Positions 1-9,127 of a stretch of DNA of 64,000 nucleotides are shown one piece after another. A model generated the notes under the pieces. That model saw nothing but the letters and a program-made list of their open reading frames with translations, did no database searches and was not told the DNA's origin. The translations under genes and the position numbers were made by a program. The stretch comes from Streptococcus suis (GTDB lineage Bacteria > Bacillota > Bacilli > Lactobacillales > Streptococcaceae), in assembly GCF_002964575.1 (NCBI RefSeq), contig NZ_POQQ01000040.1, positions 158,748 through 222,747 on the forward strand, given 5' to 3'. Numbering within the stretch: position 1 is the stretch's first letter; each line of letters begins with the position of its first letter.

Positions 1-2
1 GT

Positions 3-548
3 GAACGCTATCAAACAGTCTATGCCAAAGAAAATGGTTCTGCCGCCGCACCGACCGCCGGCCTTCATTTCACCCAAGAACTACTAGAAAAAATTGAAGC
101 CAAGGGTGTCAAGCTAGTCTATTTGACCCTTCATGTTGGTCTAGGTACCTTCCGACCAGTTTCCGTTGACAATCTTGACCAACATGAAATGCACTCCGAA
201 TTCTATAACCTATCCGCCGATGCAGCTCAAACGCTCAATCAGGTCAAAGACCAGGGCGGTCGGATTGTTGCAGTTGGTACCACATCCATTCGCACCCTGG
301 AAACCATCGGAAATAAATTCGATGGTCGCTTAGAAGCTGATTCTGGCTGGACCAATATTTTTATCAAACCTGGTTACCAATTCCGCATCATCGATGCCTT
401 TTCAACCAACTTCCATCTACCAAAATCAACCTTGGTTATGTTGGTATCTGCCTTTGCAGGTCGAGAATTCGTCTTAGATGCCTATAAACACGCTGTTGAA
501 GAAGGCTACCGCTTCTTCAGTTTTGGAGATGCTATGTTTCTTCAATAG
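3..548 (+). CDS. queA: S-adenosylmethionine:tRNA ribosyltransferase-isomerase, 3' part
   Basis: The reading frame is open from base 3 to the TAG at 546-548, so the gene begins before the window. The 181 visible residues run from [20 protein letters not shown] to a C-terminus with the QueA-typical stretches [27 protein letters not shown] and [22 protein letters not shown]. QueA transfers and isomerises the ribosyl moiety of S-adenosylmethionine onto 7-aminomethyl-7-deazaguanine in tRNA, giving epoxyqueuosine. It lies 83 bases upstream of argR on the same strand. The family assignment is firm; only the C-terminal half can be judged here. Confidence 0.95.
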   Translation, partial: ERYQTVYAKENGSAAAPTAGLHFTQELLEKIEAKGVKLVYLTLHVGLGTFRPVSVDNLDQHEMHSEFYNLSADAAQTLNQVKDQGGRIVAVGTTSIRTLETIGNKFDGRLEADSGWTNIFIKPGYQFRIIDAFSTNFHLPKSTLVMLVSAFAGREFVLDAYKHAVEEGYRFFSFGDAMFLQ

Positions 549-631
549 CGACACTTTCCTTGTCCATGGCCAATCCAGTCAAGACTTTCTGATGAATTTT
601 CCATGTACAACCATATTTGTAGGAGGTTCCT

Positions 632-1105
632 ATGAACAAGATTGAAAGTCGTCACCAATTGATTTTGTCCTTGGTTATGGAGAAAAAAATCCATACCCAA
701 CAAGAACTACAAGAACTCCTCAATTTGAACGGTGTAACTGTCACCCAGTCCACCCTATCCCGCGACATTAAGATGCTCAATTTGGTCAAGGTCAATGAAG
801 ATGATTCTTCTCATTATGTCATCAATCCCATTGCTCCAAGTCGCTGGGAAAAACGCCTTCGGCTCTATATGGAGGATGCCTTGGTCATGCTCAAGCCTGT
901 TCAGCATCAGGTCATCTTGAAAGCCCTGCCTGGTCTGGCCAATTCCTTTGGCTCTATTTTGGATGCAATGGAAATCCCTGAAATCATCGCGACAGTTTGT
1001 GGCGATGATGTCTGCTTGATTATCTGTGAGGATAATGAAAGTGCCCAGTCTTGTTTTGAGTACCTCAAACAGTATGCTCCTCCTTTCTTCTTTAGCAAGG
1101 CTTGA
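632..1105 (+). CDS. argR: ArgR-family arginine repressor
   Basis: 157 residues. The N-terminal winged-helix DNA-binding domain (about residues 1-70, with [17 protein letters not shown]) is followed by the C-terminal oligomerisation and arginine-binding domain, including [25 protein letters not shown]. ArgR/AhrC proteins are hexameric and couple transcription of arginine synthesis or catabolism to arginine level. A clear AGGAGG precedes the ATG by 5 bases. It is convergent with the arc cluster and separated from it by a shared terminator. Streptococci usually carry several ArgR paralogues; position next to the arc genes suggests it is the one regulating them, which is inference. Confidence 0.95.
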   Translation: MNKIESRHQLILSLVMEKKIHTQQELQELLNLNGVTVTQSTLSRDIKMLNLVKVNEDDSSHYVINPIAPSRWEKRLRLYMEDALVMLKPVQHQVILKALPGLANSFGSILDAMEIPEIIATVCGDDVCLIICEDNESAQSCFEYLKQYAPPFFFSKA

Positions 1106-1122
1106 TTAGAAAGCTGTCGAAT

Positions 1123-1168
1123 AAAAGAAATGTTCTCAGACCAAACAATCTGAGAACATTTCTTTTAT
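1123..1168. terminator. Bidirectional Rho-independent terminator between argR and the dipeptidase gene
   Basis: A perfect 18-bp inverted repeat (1123-1140 with 1149-1166) has an 8-base loop and A-rich and T-rich flanks on both sides. It ends argR on the plus strand and the arc cluster on the minus strand; its right arm overlaps the dipeptidase stop codon. Confidence 0.92.
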
Positions 1169-2505
1169 TCCGCCGCCAAACGATAAATAGCTTCCGCGTA
1201 AATGTCCATTGTTTTGTACAAATCTTTCAATGGCATGCGTTCATTTTCCTGGTGTTCCGTCTGCTCTGTGTCAGGGAAACAAGCTCCAAAGGCCACACAG
1301 TTTGGCATGGTTCGAGCAAAAGTCGCTCCCCCAGATGAGATAGGCTGGCTGTCCAGATCTCCTGTTTTATCCTGATAGACGGACATAAGCGTTGATACCA
1401 ACTGGCTATCTAGTGGGACGTACAAGGAAGCAAGGTAGTCGTACTCCTCATAGGTCAAGCCACAGGAATGCGCTTTAGCTTGTAATGTAGTAACTAGAGC
1501 CTCCTTATCCGCAGTTACAGGAATACGAATATCCAATCGAATTTCTGATTTCTTGGCATGGATGGTCAGACCCGCAATATTGAAACTCAAGGTACCTGAC
1601 GGCTCGTCGGTTACATCGCCAAACAGCTTGAAGCCTGTGGCATCTTCACCGATAGCATGGACAATAAAGTTTAAAGTCGGATGGTCTTCAAATTTGTCCA
1701 AGGCCTTGGCCAAACGTACGATGGCATTAACCCCCTCAGCAGCATCCTTGGCGTGCCGCGAAATACCCAGAACGGTCACTTGGTCATCATTGCTTTCATA
1801 ATCAAAGCCCAGCTGGTCCAACTCTGCCATGACCCCAGCTAATAAGTGACCTGAGTAACTAGCCTTGGCAGGTACTACGTTATAGGCAGTTCCTGCATCA
1901 ATACTCAGACAAGAGTGACCTGGTCCATGCAATTTGGCCTGGAGCAAGCCTTTTTCAGCATAAGTCAAAGGGAAGGAAGAATCCGGTGCAAAGCCCATGG
2001 TCGCTACTTCTTCTTTTTGATTGTAGCGATTCATACAGCGCCAAAGTGTTTCTTCATCGGTACCAAAAATAAAGCGAATACGTTTGGTAAAAGTGATACC
2101 TGCATCCATCAAAGCCTTGACCGCAAAGAGGGCTGCCATAGATGGTCCCTTATCGTCTTGAACACCGCGACCAATCAGGAAGCCATCTTTTACGACTGCT
2201 TCAAATGGCGGTGTATTCCATTGCTTGAGATCACCAGCAGGTACGACATCCAAATGACAGAGAACAGCCAGCAAGTCTTTCCCCTGACCAATTTCTGCAT
2301 AGCCATAATAGCCTTCTGGATCCAGATAGGTAGTAAAGCCCATCTTCTCAGTCATGGCTAGGGTGTGTTCCAAGACATCCTGAATAGCCTGACCAAATGG
2401 TGTGTCAGCCTGATGTTCATGTAGGACAGACGGAAAAGCCACCAAATCTTTAATAGCCTGGACACACTCTTCCTGATGAGTAGTTTGAATAAAACTTGTT
2501 TCCAT
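1165..2505 (-). CDS. M20-family dipeptidase (PepV/Sapep type), distal arc-cluster gene
   Basis: 446 residues. Metal-ligand motifs of the M20 peptidases are visible: LAVLCHLDVVPAG, GRGVQDDKGPSMAA and GTDEETLWRC. These enzymes are cytoplasmic di-zinc dipeptidases that release amino acids from short peptides. An upstream in-frame TTG at 2520 lies inside the ribosome-binding site; the ATG at 2505 with AAAGGAG five bases before it is the better start. It follows arcD with a gap of about 115 bases. In S. suis arc clusters the gene at this place is called arcT and annotated as an Xaa-His dipeptidase; supplying arginine from peptides is a plausible role. Confidence 0.88.
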   Translation of the reverse strand: METSFIQTTHQEECVQAIKDLVAFPSVLHEHQADTPFGQAIQDVLEHTLAMTEKMGFTTYLDPEGYYGYAEIGQGKDLLAVLCHLDVVPAGDLKQWNTPPFEAVVKDGFLIGRGVQDDKGPSMAALFAVKALMDAGITFTKRIRFIFGTDEETLWRCMNRYNQKEEVATMGFAPDSSFPLTYAEKGLLQAKLHGPGHSCLSIDAGTAYNVVPAKASYSGHLLAGVMAELDQLGFDYESNDDQVTVLGISRHAKDAAEGVNAIVRLAKALDKFEDHPTLNFIVHAIGEDATGFKLFGDVTDEPSGTLSFNIAGLTIHAKKSEIRLDIRIPVTADKEALVTTLQAKAHSCGLTYEEYDYLASLYVPLDSQLVSTLMSVYQDKTGDLDSQPISSGGATFARTMPNCVAFGACFPDTEQTEHQENERMPLKDLYKTMDIYAEAIYRLAAE

Positions 2506-2565
2506 TGTTACTCCTTTCAACAGATTAAACTATTGTTCTTACTAATTCCATTCTATCACAAAAGG

Positions 2566-2592
2566 AAAAACTGAGCCAGATTTCATCTGCTT
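2566..2592 (-). terminator. Weak hairpin in the arcD-dipeptidase gap
   Basis: On the minus strand an imperfect hairpin (arms AGCAGAT and ATCTGGCT, 3-base loop, one bulge) is followed by CAGTTTTT. It may reduce read-through from arcD into the dipeptidase gene. A 16-base near-perfect direct repeat (2568-2583 and 2602-2617) overlaps it. Confidence 0.45.
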
Positions 2593-2621
2593 CAAAGATA
2601 GAAACTGACCCAGATTTTCGA

Positions 2622-4127
2622 TTAGAAGAATGTCGCAATGACAAGGATAGCGATTGAGGCAAGGACGATAGCTGCAATCAATTTACCAACAAACTTGTAC
2701 CAAGTACCGATTTCCACACGACCAAGAGCCAAGGCACCCATTACGATACCTGATGTAGGAGCAACCAAGTTCAATACACCAGAAGCTGCTTGGAAGGCTG
2801 TGATAATCAAATGAGCTGGTACATTGACAAATTCGCCTAGAGGTGCCATGATACCCATTGATGCGCCTGCAAGACCAGATGTGGATGGAATCAAGAAGGA
2901 CATCGGTAAGTAGAAGAGATAGGTCAAAATAATGAAGACCTGTGAAGATAGACCTTGTAAACCAACTTCGCCCCAATGTAGAATGGTCGCCGTAATCATA
3001 CCATCATTCATAATCACTTGAATACCACGCGCCACTGCACAGATAAGGGCAACGCTGAGCAAGTCCGCAGCACCATTCATAAAGGCCTTGACAAGACGCG
3101 CTTCATCCATGCCATAGACCACACCGACCAAGACACCTGCTACTGCAAAAAGCATAGCTCCTTCAGGGAAGTACCACCAGCCAAATGGATAGGTTGAGCT
3201 ACCAATGACTTGACCGATACCTGGCAAGCCAAGCAACCAAGTATTGAAATCAGCAAAGACAGAGACACCCAAGTCTTCCCAAGGAATAAAGCTACAAATC
3301 ATGACAACAAAGGTCAACACAAATACCCAAAGAACACGTTTTTGAGCAGGGGTTAAGACAGCATTTACTTCTTCTTTTGAAGTATTGACATTGAAGTGGG
3401 CCATATCTGCTTCACGTTGTTTGTAAACAAGTGATTTAGTCGGGTCCTTTTGCACTTTTTCAGCATAGTTAGCAACGAACCAAACGCCCAAGCCCAAAAT
3501 GACGATAAAGAAGATAATCCGCCAAATCATACCATCTGCCAAAGACACACCTGCCGCATCAGAAGCAACACCTGTCGCAAATGGGTTTACAGTAGAAGCC
3601 AAACAGCCGATTTGAGAACCAAGTAAGATAATAGCCACACCAGTGATACTGTCAAAACCAACCGCCATCATAACTGGAACTAGCAGTGGGAAGAAGGCCA
3701 TGGTTTCCTCACCCATACCATAGGTGGAGCCACCCAAGGCAAACAAAGGCATGAGAATGTAAATCAACATTTTTTCACGGCCTTTGAAACGTTTCACGAT
3801 AGAGGCAATCCCTACATCAAGCGCGCCCGTTTCATTGACCACACCCAAGAAGGAACCAACCATCAGGATGAAGAAGGCAACGTCGATAGCCTTGCTGGTA
3901 TCACCGTGACCCAACATAGCCCGAACAGGTGCCATCAAAATATCCCAAATCCCCTGCGGATTTTGAGCTACAGCCTGATAGGTGCCTGTGATAAATTTCC
4001 CAGCTTCGTCTTTCTCATACTGACCAGCTGGAATAATCCATGTCATAACTGCCATAAAGGCAATAATGAGCATCAAAATAGAATACGACGAAGGCATTTT
4101 AAAGCCTTTTTTCACTTTTTCGCTCAT
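2622..4127 (-). CDS. arcD: Arginine/ornithine antiporter ArcD (YfcC-like membrane carrier)
   Basis: 501 residues with about a dozen hydrophobic segments, starting with a cytoplasmic MSEKVKKGFKMPSSY. The protein belongs to the YfcC/C4-dicarboxylate-carrier-like superfamily (GSTYGMGEETMAFFPLLVPV, NPFATGVASDAAGVS, LIPSTSGLAGASMGIMAPLG), the family that serves as ArcD in several streptococci. It would exchange extracellular arginine for ornithine, keeping the deiminase pathway running without energy cost. GGAGG lies 8 bases before the ATG. The 325-base gap to arcC is unusually long for this cluster. Confidence 0.88.
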   Translation of the reverse strand: MSEKVKKGFKMPSSYSILMLIIAFMAVMTWIIPAGQYEKDEAGKFITGTYQAVAQNPQGIWDILMAPVRAMLGHGDTSKAIDVAFFILMVGSFLGVVNETGALDVGIASIVKRFKGREKMLIYILMPLFALGGSTYGMGEETMAFFPLLVPVMMAVGFDSITGVAIILLGSQIGCLASTVNPFATGVASDAAGVSLADGMIWRIIFFIVILGLGVWFVANYAEKVQKDPTKSLVYKQREADMAHFNVNTSKEEVNAVLTPAQKRVLWVFVLTFVVMICSFIPWEDLGVSVFADFNTWLLGLPGIGQVIGSSTYPFGWWYFPEGAMLFAVAGVLVGVVYGMDEARLVKAFMNGAADLLSVALICAVARGIQVIMNDGMITATILHWGEVGLQGLSSQVFIILTYLFYLPMSFLIPSTSGLAGASMGIMAPLGEFVNVPAHLIITAFQAASGVLNLVAPTSGIVMGALALGRVEIGTWYKFVGKLIAAIVLASIAILVIATFF

Positions 4128-4452
4128 CGCAAAAACCTCCTATAATATTTTTAAAGTAATCTTGTATCCGAAATGACCGTATCAAATATCCACCTATCTT
4201 CAAGAGATGTCTATCTCCTTCAGTCTATTATCTGAAATCATTGCTTATAGATAGATACTTGATAGGAAATGGATGAGAGGGGAGGGAGCTTAGAAGCCCA
4301 GACCTTCATGTTTCGATTAAAGGGAACCCTTGTAGGACTATCAATACTTCCACTCCCCTAACTCCATCAATAAATAACCCGTCTAGTTTAAAAACTATAT
4401 TTTCATGCAGAGTAAATCAACAAATAGAAGCCTCAACGATACATACAGCTAC
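4128..4452 (-). other. Long arcC-arcD intergenic stretch
   Basis: 325 bases without a convincing gene. On the minus strand AGGGGAG near 4355 can pair with CTCCCCT near 4278, about 75 bases downstream, but there is no T-run and the stem is only 7 bp. A TTGATA hexamer near 4180 has no good -10 at 17 bases. No confident promoter or terminator is visible. Confidence 0.4.
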
Positions 4453-5400
4453 TTAGCCTTTGACAATGATAGTACCGCTATCGGATTCAATCAAAGCGCC
4501 TAAGTTTTCTAATGAGGTAATGACTGCTTTTGATTGCGGCTTATTGTTTACAAAAGCAATAGCTGCTTCAACTTTCGGTAGCATGGAACCAGGTGCGAAT
4601 TGATTTTGTTTGATGTATTCTTCCAATTCAGCTACGGTAACAGTTTCTAATTTTTCTTGGTCTGGTTTATTGTAGTTGACAAAGACATAGTCTACGCCTG
4701 TCAAAACGATAAATAGGTCTGCATCAACCAATTCTGCCAAGCATTGAGAAGCAAAGTCCTTATCGATAACTGCTTCCACACCGGTAAGAGTACCGTCTGC
4801 TTCTTGGACAACTGGAATACCTCCACCACCAGCAGCTACGACCACTTCACCTGCATTGAGAAGGGTACGAATGGTACCTATTTCCTTAATACCTACTGGT
4901 TTTGGCGAAGCCACGACTTTACGCCAGCCACGACCAGCATCTTCTTTGAAGGTTGCGCCAGTCTTTTCAGCTTCTGCTTTGGCTTCTTCCTCTGTGTAGA
5001 ATGGTCCGATAGGTTTGGTCAAATTCTCAAAGGCTGGGTCATTTTTATCAACAATAACCTGGGTAACGACGGAAGCTACATCTTTTTCAATGCCTTCCTT
5101 GATCAATTCATTTTCCAAGGCATTTTGCAACCAGAAACCAATGGAGCCTTCTGTCATAGCTACCAAGCTATCCAGTGGAAAAGCTGGGTTCTTTTCTGAG
5201 TCAGCTGCCAGGTTTTGGAGCAAGAGGTTTCCGACTTGAGGACCATTACCATGCGTGATGATCAAGTTGTCACCATTTTTGATTAGTTTAACAAGGTGCT
5301 TGGCTGTTTGTACCAAGGCTTCCTTTTGGGCTTTAGCCGATGGGTCGGAAGATAAAATAGCATTGCCACCCAAGGCTACTACAATTTTACGATTTACCAT
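4453..5400 (-). CDS. arcC: Carbamate kinase
   Basis: 315 residues, the usual length. N-terminal VVALGGNAI and the substrate-binding [11 protein letters not shown], then AAGGGGIPV and LTGVDYV, are all carbamate-kinase signatures of the amino-acid-kinase fold. The enzyme converts carbamoyl phosphate and ADP to ATP, CO2 and ammonia, the ATP-yielding last step of the arginine deiminase pathway, in the cytoplasm. The start is ATG at 5400; the purine-rich AGAGGCG upstream is a mediocre and distant ribosome-binding site. Confidence 0.97.
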   Translation of the reverse strand: MVNRKIVVALGGNAILSSDPSAKAQKEALVQTAKHLVKLIKNGDNLIITHGNGPQVGNLLLQNLAADSEKNPAFPLDSLVAMTEGSIGFWLQNALENELIKEGIEKDVASVVTQVIVDKNDPAFENLTKPIGPFYTEEEAKAEAEKTGATFKEDAGRGWRKVVASPKPVGIKEIGTIRTLLNAGEVVVAAGGGGIPVVQEADGTLTGVEAVIDKDFASQCLAELVDADLFIVLTGVDYVFVNYNKPDQEKLETVTVAELEEYIKQNQFAPGSMLPKVEAAIAFVNNKPQSKAVITSLENLGALIESDSGTIIVKG

Positions 5401-5455
5401 ATCTTATGTTTTCGCCTCTCTTTCAATTAGAAATCGCTTACATTTTCAACTCCAT

Positions 5456-5480
5456 AAAAGGGGGCCGGGTACAAGCCCCC
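5456..5480 (-). terminator. GC-rich hairpin between arcB and arcC
   Basis: On the minus strand GGGGGC (5480-5475) and GCCCCC (5465-5460) form a 6-bp all-GC stem with a 9-base loop, followed by TTTT. This has the form of an intrinsic terminator or RNA-processing hairpin inside the operon, 20 bases after the arcB stop codon. Confidence 0.7.
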
Positions 5481-5501
5481 AGGAGGTGCGATGACTAGAT
5501 T

Positions 5502-6515
5502 TTACACACGTGGAACAAATGGATCACCTAAAGTAGCCGCCATAACCGCTTTAATTGTGTGCATACGGTTTTCAGCCTGGTCGAAGTGACGAGCATACTT
5601 GCTGCGGAATACTTCGTCTGTTACTTCCATTTCTTCTACGCCGAATTTTTCAGCAACATCTTTACCATAAACCGTGTTTGTATCATGGAAGGCTGGCAAG
5701 CAGTGCAAGAAGATAAGATTGTCATTTTCTGCTTTTTTCACCAATTCCATATTGACTTGGTATGGTTTCAAGAGGGCAACGCGTTCTGCGAATTTGTCTT
5801 CCTCACCCATAGATACCCAAACGTCTGTATAGAGAACATCTGCGCCTTTGACTGCTTCATCAGCATTGTCCGTGATCAATACACGTGCTCCGCTTTCTTT
5901 GGCAAAGCCTTCTGCCAATGCTACAACTGTTTCATCAGGGAAGAGTTCTTTTGGTGAGAAGATATGCACATTGACACCAAGAATGGCACCTGTTACCAAC
6001 AGTGAGTTGGCAACGTTGTTACGTCCATCACCACAGTAAACCAAGGTCAAACCTTCCAATTTGCCAAAGTTTTCTTTGACTGTCAAGTAGTCCGCCAACA
6101 TTTGAGTTGGGTGCCATGCATCTGTCAAACCATTCCATACTGGCACACCAGAGAATTCTGCCAATTCTTCCACCATTTTTTGGCTGAAACCACGGAATTC
6201 AATACCGTCGAACATGCGTCCCAAAACCTTAGCAGTATCTTCAGTCGATTCTTTCTTACCAAGTTGGATGTCATTTGCACCAAGATATTCTGGATGAGCA
6301 CCAAGGTCAATGGAAGCTACTGTGAAGGCAGCACGAGTACGTGTTGATGTTTTTTCAAACAAGAGGGCAATGTTTTTTCCTTCCAAATAGCGATGAGGAA
6401 TGTTGCGTTTTTTCAAATCTTTCAAATGTGCTGAAAAATCAATCAACCATTCTAACTCTGCACGAGTAAAATCTTTTTCTGCAAGGAAGTGTCTGCCTTT
6501 AAAAATGTTTGTCAT
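5502..6515 (-). CDS. arcB: Catabolic ornithine carbamoyltransferase
   Basis: 337 residues. The carbamoyl-phosphate motif [12 protein letters not shown] (about residue 54), [11 protein letters not shown] and the ornithine-loop HCLPAFHD (about 271) are present. In this pathway the enzyme runs phosphorolytically, splitting citrulline into ornithine and carbamoyl phosphate. Start ATG at 6515 with AGGAG upstream. It follows arcA after only 39 bases; the acetyltransferase-like orf reported between arcA and arcB in some S. suis strains is not here. Confidence 0.97.
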   Translation of the reverse strand: MTNIFKGRHFLAEKDFTRAELEWLIDFSAHLKDLKKRNIPHRYLEGKNIALLFEKTSTRTRAAFTVASIDLGAHPEYLGANDIQLGKKESTEDTAKVLGRMFDGIEFRGFSQKMVEELAEFSGVPVWNGLTDAWHPTQMLADYLTVKENFGKLEGLTLVYCGDGRNNVANSLLVTGAILGVNVHIFSPKELFPDETVVALAEGFAKESGARVLITDNADEAVKGADVLYTDVWVSMGEEDKFAERVALLKPYQVNMELVKKAENDNLIFLHCLPAFHDTNTVYGKDVAEKFGVEEMEVTDEVFRSKYARHFDQAENRMHTIKAVMAATLGDPFVPRV

Positions 6516-6554
6516 TGTTTTTCTCCTATGTTTCTTTTTAACTCATTCCTCTTC

Positions 6555-7784
6555 TTAGAGGTCTTCCCGTTCAAATGGCATAGACATACAACGTGGTCCA
6601 CCACGACCGCGTACCAATTCGCTTCCGCTGACCTTAATCAAACGAAGACCCTTGGATTCCAAAATGGCATTGGTGATAGTATTGCGTTTGTAAACAACAA
6701 CGACGCCCGGTGCAATGGTCAGAGTATTAGAGCCGTCATTCCACTGCTCACGACCTGCTGCGACAATGTTGTCCCCACCGCAACGAATCAACTCTACTTT
6801 TTCAAGACCAAGGTTCGCTGCCAACAACTCTGCCAAGTCTCCATGTTCTTCTTCGATGTGAAGTGTTTCATCTTCATAAGTCACAGAGAAGACACGAAGA
6901 TCTCCTTCAATTTCTGGGTGAATAGTGAATTTATCATAGTCGACCATGGTAAAGACAGTATCCAAGTGCATGAACTTACGGTTATTAGCAAATTCGAAGG
7001 CTAATACTTTCTTGAAGCCAACATTTTGTTTGAAGATGTTTACTAAGAGTTTCTCAATAGAAGCTGCATCGGTCCGTTGTGAAATACCAACTGCCAAAAC
7101 ATCTTTAGATAGAACGAGCTCGTCACCACCTTCAATACGGGTTGTTTCCTCACGGTTATAAACCAAAGGAACCTTACCTGCATAGTCTGGGTGATAGGTG
7201 AAGATATACTTACCATACAAGGTTTCGCGGTTACGGGTTTCCGCATACATATGGTTGAGAGATACCGCGTTACCGATGGTCGCAAATGGATCCCGTGTGA
7301 AGTAAAGGTTTGGCATTGGATCAATCGCAAATGGGTAAGAAGATTCAACCAAATCTGTCAAACCTTTTTCTTCAGCAGGGACTTCTGGTAATTCAGCTTT
7401 TTGAATACCAGCCATGGTTTTTTCTACCAACTCCTTGTTATCCTCAATAGCCAACAAGAGTTTGCGAATGGCTTTTTTGGTAGCACGACCACGAATATTG
7501 GCTTCTTCAAGATACTCATCAATAAATTGCTCACGAATTTCAGGGGTAACCAATGATTCCGCAGCCAATTGTTCAAGGTAAAGTACTTCTACGCCTTCAT
7601 CACGAAGGGCTTGTGCAAAGGCATCGTGCTCTTTTTGAGCATCTTCTAGGAAAGGAATATCATCAAACAAGAGACGTTCGAGGTAGTCTGGCATCAGGTT
7701 TTCGATTTCCTTACCTGGCCTGTGCAACATAACTTTTTTCAGCTTACCAATTTCTGAAAAGACATGGATTGGATGATGTGACAT
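6555..7784 (-). CDS. arcA: Arginine deiminase
   Basis: 409 residues, typical length. Family landmarks are FTRDPF, the EGGDE substrate loop and the catalytic cysteine in [11 protein letters not shown], ten residues from the end. The enzyme hydrolyses arginine to citrulline and ammonia, giving acid tolerance and feeding arcB and arcC. AATAGGAGG precedes the ATG with good spacing. The upstream region (7785-8156) carries the predicted promoter, Crp/Fnr-like sites, a cre and a MITE-like repeat. Confidence 0.98.
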   Translation of the reverse strand: MSHHPIHVFSEIGKLKKVMLHRPGKEIENLMPDYLERLLFDDIPFLEDAQKEHDAFAQALRDEGVEVLYLEQLAAESLVTPEIREQFIDEYLEEANIRGRATKKAIRKLLLAIEDNKELVEKTMAGIQKAELPEVPAEEKGLTDLVESSYPFAIDPMPNLYFTRDPFATIGNAVSLNHMYAETRNRETLYGKYIFTYHPDYAGKVPLVYNREETTRIEGGDELVLSKDVLAVGISQRTDAASIEKLLVNIFKQNVGFKKVLAFEFANNRKFMHLDTVFTMVDYDKFTIHPEIEGDLRVFSVTYEDETLHIEEEHGDLAELLAANLGLEKVELIRCGGDNIVAAGREQWNDGSNTLTIAPGVVVVYKRNTITNAILESKGLRLIKVSGSELVRGRGGPRCMSMPFEREDL

Positions 7785-7850
7785 GATTTATCCTCCTATT
7801 ATATTTATGACTTGATTGGAAATTATGCAGACCGTACGCTTTCCACATGT

Positions 7851-7954
7851 ATCGTCATTTAGTTTTTCTTTTATTACGTTGTTAACTCGCTTTGCCGTAC
7901 TTCAGTACAGCCTACAGCTCGTTGCCTAGTACTAAAAGTAAACTAAAAGACTAT
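7851..7954. repeat. MITE-like repeat, copy 1 (arcA leader)
   Basis: A 104-base unit whose ends are imperfect inverted repeats: the first 15 bases and the complement of the last 15 match at 13 positions (pattern AT-GTC-TTTAGTTT). It is nearly identical to 47021-47113: one substitution over the shared bases, and 11 bases near the right end missing in the second copy. No coding capacity. It sits between the predicted arc transcription start and arcA, so it would be part of the arcA mRNA leader. Confidence 0.85.
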
Positions 7955-7971
7955 ATTTCCTTGACATCTAC

Positions 7972-8035
7972 AGTCTATCAAAGAAGATAAATAAAAACTT
8001 GAAAACGTTCACATTTTTTTGAGAAATTCATCACA
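7972..8035 (-). promoter_or_regulatory. Predicted arc promoter with two Crp/Fnr-like sites and a cre box
   Basis: On the minus strand TGTGATGAATTTCTCA (8035-8020) and TGTGAACGTTTTCAAG (8013-7998) both resemble TGTGA-N6-TCACA and are spaced exactly 22 bases centre to centre. On the plus strand 7999-8013 reads TTGAAAACGTTCACA, a full match to the CcpA consensus WTGNAANCGNWNNCW. A TAGACT hexamer (7977-7972) is centred 31 bases downstream of the proximal site, the geometry of a class II activated promoter (-41.5). FlpS activation and CcpA repression of S. suis arc genes are known; this site assignment is inference. Confidence 0.6.
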
Positions 8036-8156
8036 TTTTTCTCCTTATTTTTGGGTAAATATCGATATTACCCACCACAATATGCATATTTCTACTTGTC
8101 TATATCATTATGTGAATTTTTATTTTTTGTAAAAATTAAAAGAAAAAACGAAAACT

Positions 8157-8852
8157 TCAATAAGTTTCCGTCAAATTCGCTAAAAAATACTCAATATCTA
8201 AATACGTCAAGTTTTTTCGTCGATAGGCAATCCTCTTTTCCTGCTTTAACTCTTTCAAGACATGACTGACCGTTTCCCTCGTCGTCGCAGCAAGACGAGC
8301 AATTTCCTGAATATGAATATCAAATGGCAAGCTAGTCAGCTGATCCCGTTGGCACATATCCCAGTAGAGTAGGGCTAGAGCCTGAACAACCCGTTCCGAA
8401 GCTTTAGAGCGCATACTATTACGCAGGCGCAGTTCTTGAAAACCCAGGATTTTAGATAGTTTTTGGCAAATATAAACCAATTGTCGAGGGTTGATTTTCG
8501 ACATGGATTCAAACAAGCCCATGGGCACTATCAAACATTCCAAATCAGTGATGGCAATCGCAGTATAGTGGTAGGGCTTATCTTGAAACATATCAGCCAA
8601 AGGAAAAGCACCGCCCTGTCGAATATAGTCTAAGTAAGAAAAACTATCTGTTTCATCATACTGCTCAATCCGAGCATATCCCTTCTGTAAGACAAATAAA
8701 TAATCCCTCGGATCTTGGGCATAAAAAAATATCTGCCCTTTGGGAACCTTTCGAAAACGGATATGCTTGGCTAGCTGGTCAAAGCTATCTCGTGTCAGGT
8801 TTTCAAAGGTCGGATGGCTCCTAAGATAGCTATACTGCTCACGGCTGATCAT
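8157..8852 (-). CDS. flpS: Crp/Fnr-family regulator FlpS
   Basis: 231 residues: a cyclic-nucleotide-binding-like beta-barrel (about residues 20-120, with KVPKGQIFFYAQDPRDYLFVLQKG-type fold) then a C-terminal winged helix (IQEIARLAATTRETVSHVLKEL). Longer upstream start codons exist, but the ATG at 8852 has GGGGGAG nine bases before it and gives the family length. In S. suis FlpS activates the arc operon, which begins 370 bases downstream on the same strand. No cluster of iron-sulfur cysteines is evident, so direct oxygen sensing is not indicated. Confidence 0.92.
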   Translation of the reverse strand: MISREQYSYLRSHPTFENLTRDSFDQLAKHIRFRKVPKGQIFFYAQDPRDYLFVLQKGYARIEQYDETDSFSYLDYIRQGGAFPLADMFQDKPYHYTAIAITDLECLIVPMGLFESMSKINPRQLVYICQKLSKILGFQELRLRNSMRSKASERVVQALALLYWDMCQRDQLTSLPFDIHIQEIARLAATTRETVSHVLKELKQEKRIAYRRKNLTYLDIEYFLANLTETY

Positions 8853-8886
8853 TTTCAAGCTCCCCCTATCCAAACATTCTATCACA

Positions 8887-8916
8887 ATTATAACATATAT
8901 TAACTTAATGTACCAA
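8887..8916 (-). promoter_or_regulatory. flpS promoter
   Basis: On the minus strand TTGGTA (8916-8911), an 18-base spacer and TATAAT (8892-8887) preceded by TGT form a strong extended -10 promoter 35 bases before the flpS start codon. Confidence 0.75.
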
Positions 8917-9127
8917 TGATTGTAGGCAAGCTTAAAAAGAAAAACCAGCTCAAAAGGAACTTTTTCTATGAAAATTAACCTATTATCAATTATTGTCCGC
9001 ACTAGACGTTGAGCGTTCAGGCTTCTATTCGCTATTAATCAACTTTACAGTGTTTGACAATGAATGTATCCATTTCCAAGCATTTTATCAACTTCTTATG
9101 TTATACTATTTTCATGGAGGATTTCAT

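Noticed and set aside
4744..5199. Long open frame antisense to arcC
   Set aside because: It is the shadow of a highly conserved kinase gene and has no start signals or protein-like composition.
8049..8071. GGGTAA...TTACCC inverted repeat upstream of arcA
   Set aside because: The arms are only 6 bp and the centre does not pair symmetrically; no regulator could be matched to it.
8107..8125. ARG-box-like TGAATTTTTATT near the flpS end
   Set aside because: Only one half matches the ArgR consensus and it lies within 50 bases of the flpS stop, far from the predicted promoter.
8853..9002. N-terminal extension of FlpS
   Set aside because: The extension overlaps the promoter with TATAAT and lacks homology to the family; the ATG at 8852 has GGGGGAG.
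8993..9127. Upstream in-frame extension of the nuclease gene
   Set aside because: No ribosome-binding site, no signal peptide at that start; GGAGG and a clean signal peptide fit the ATG at 9128.
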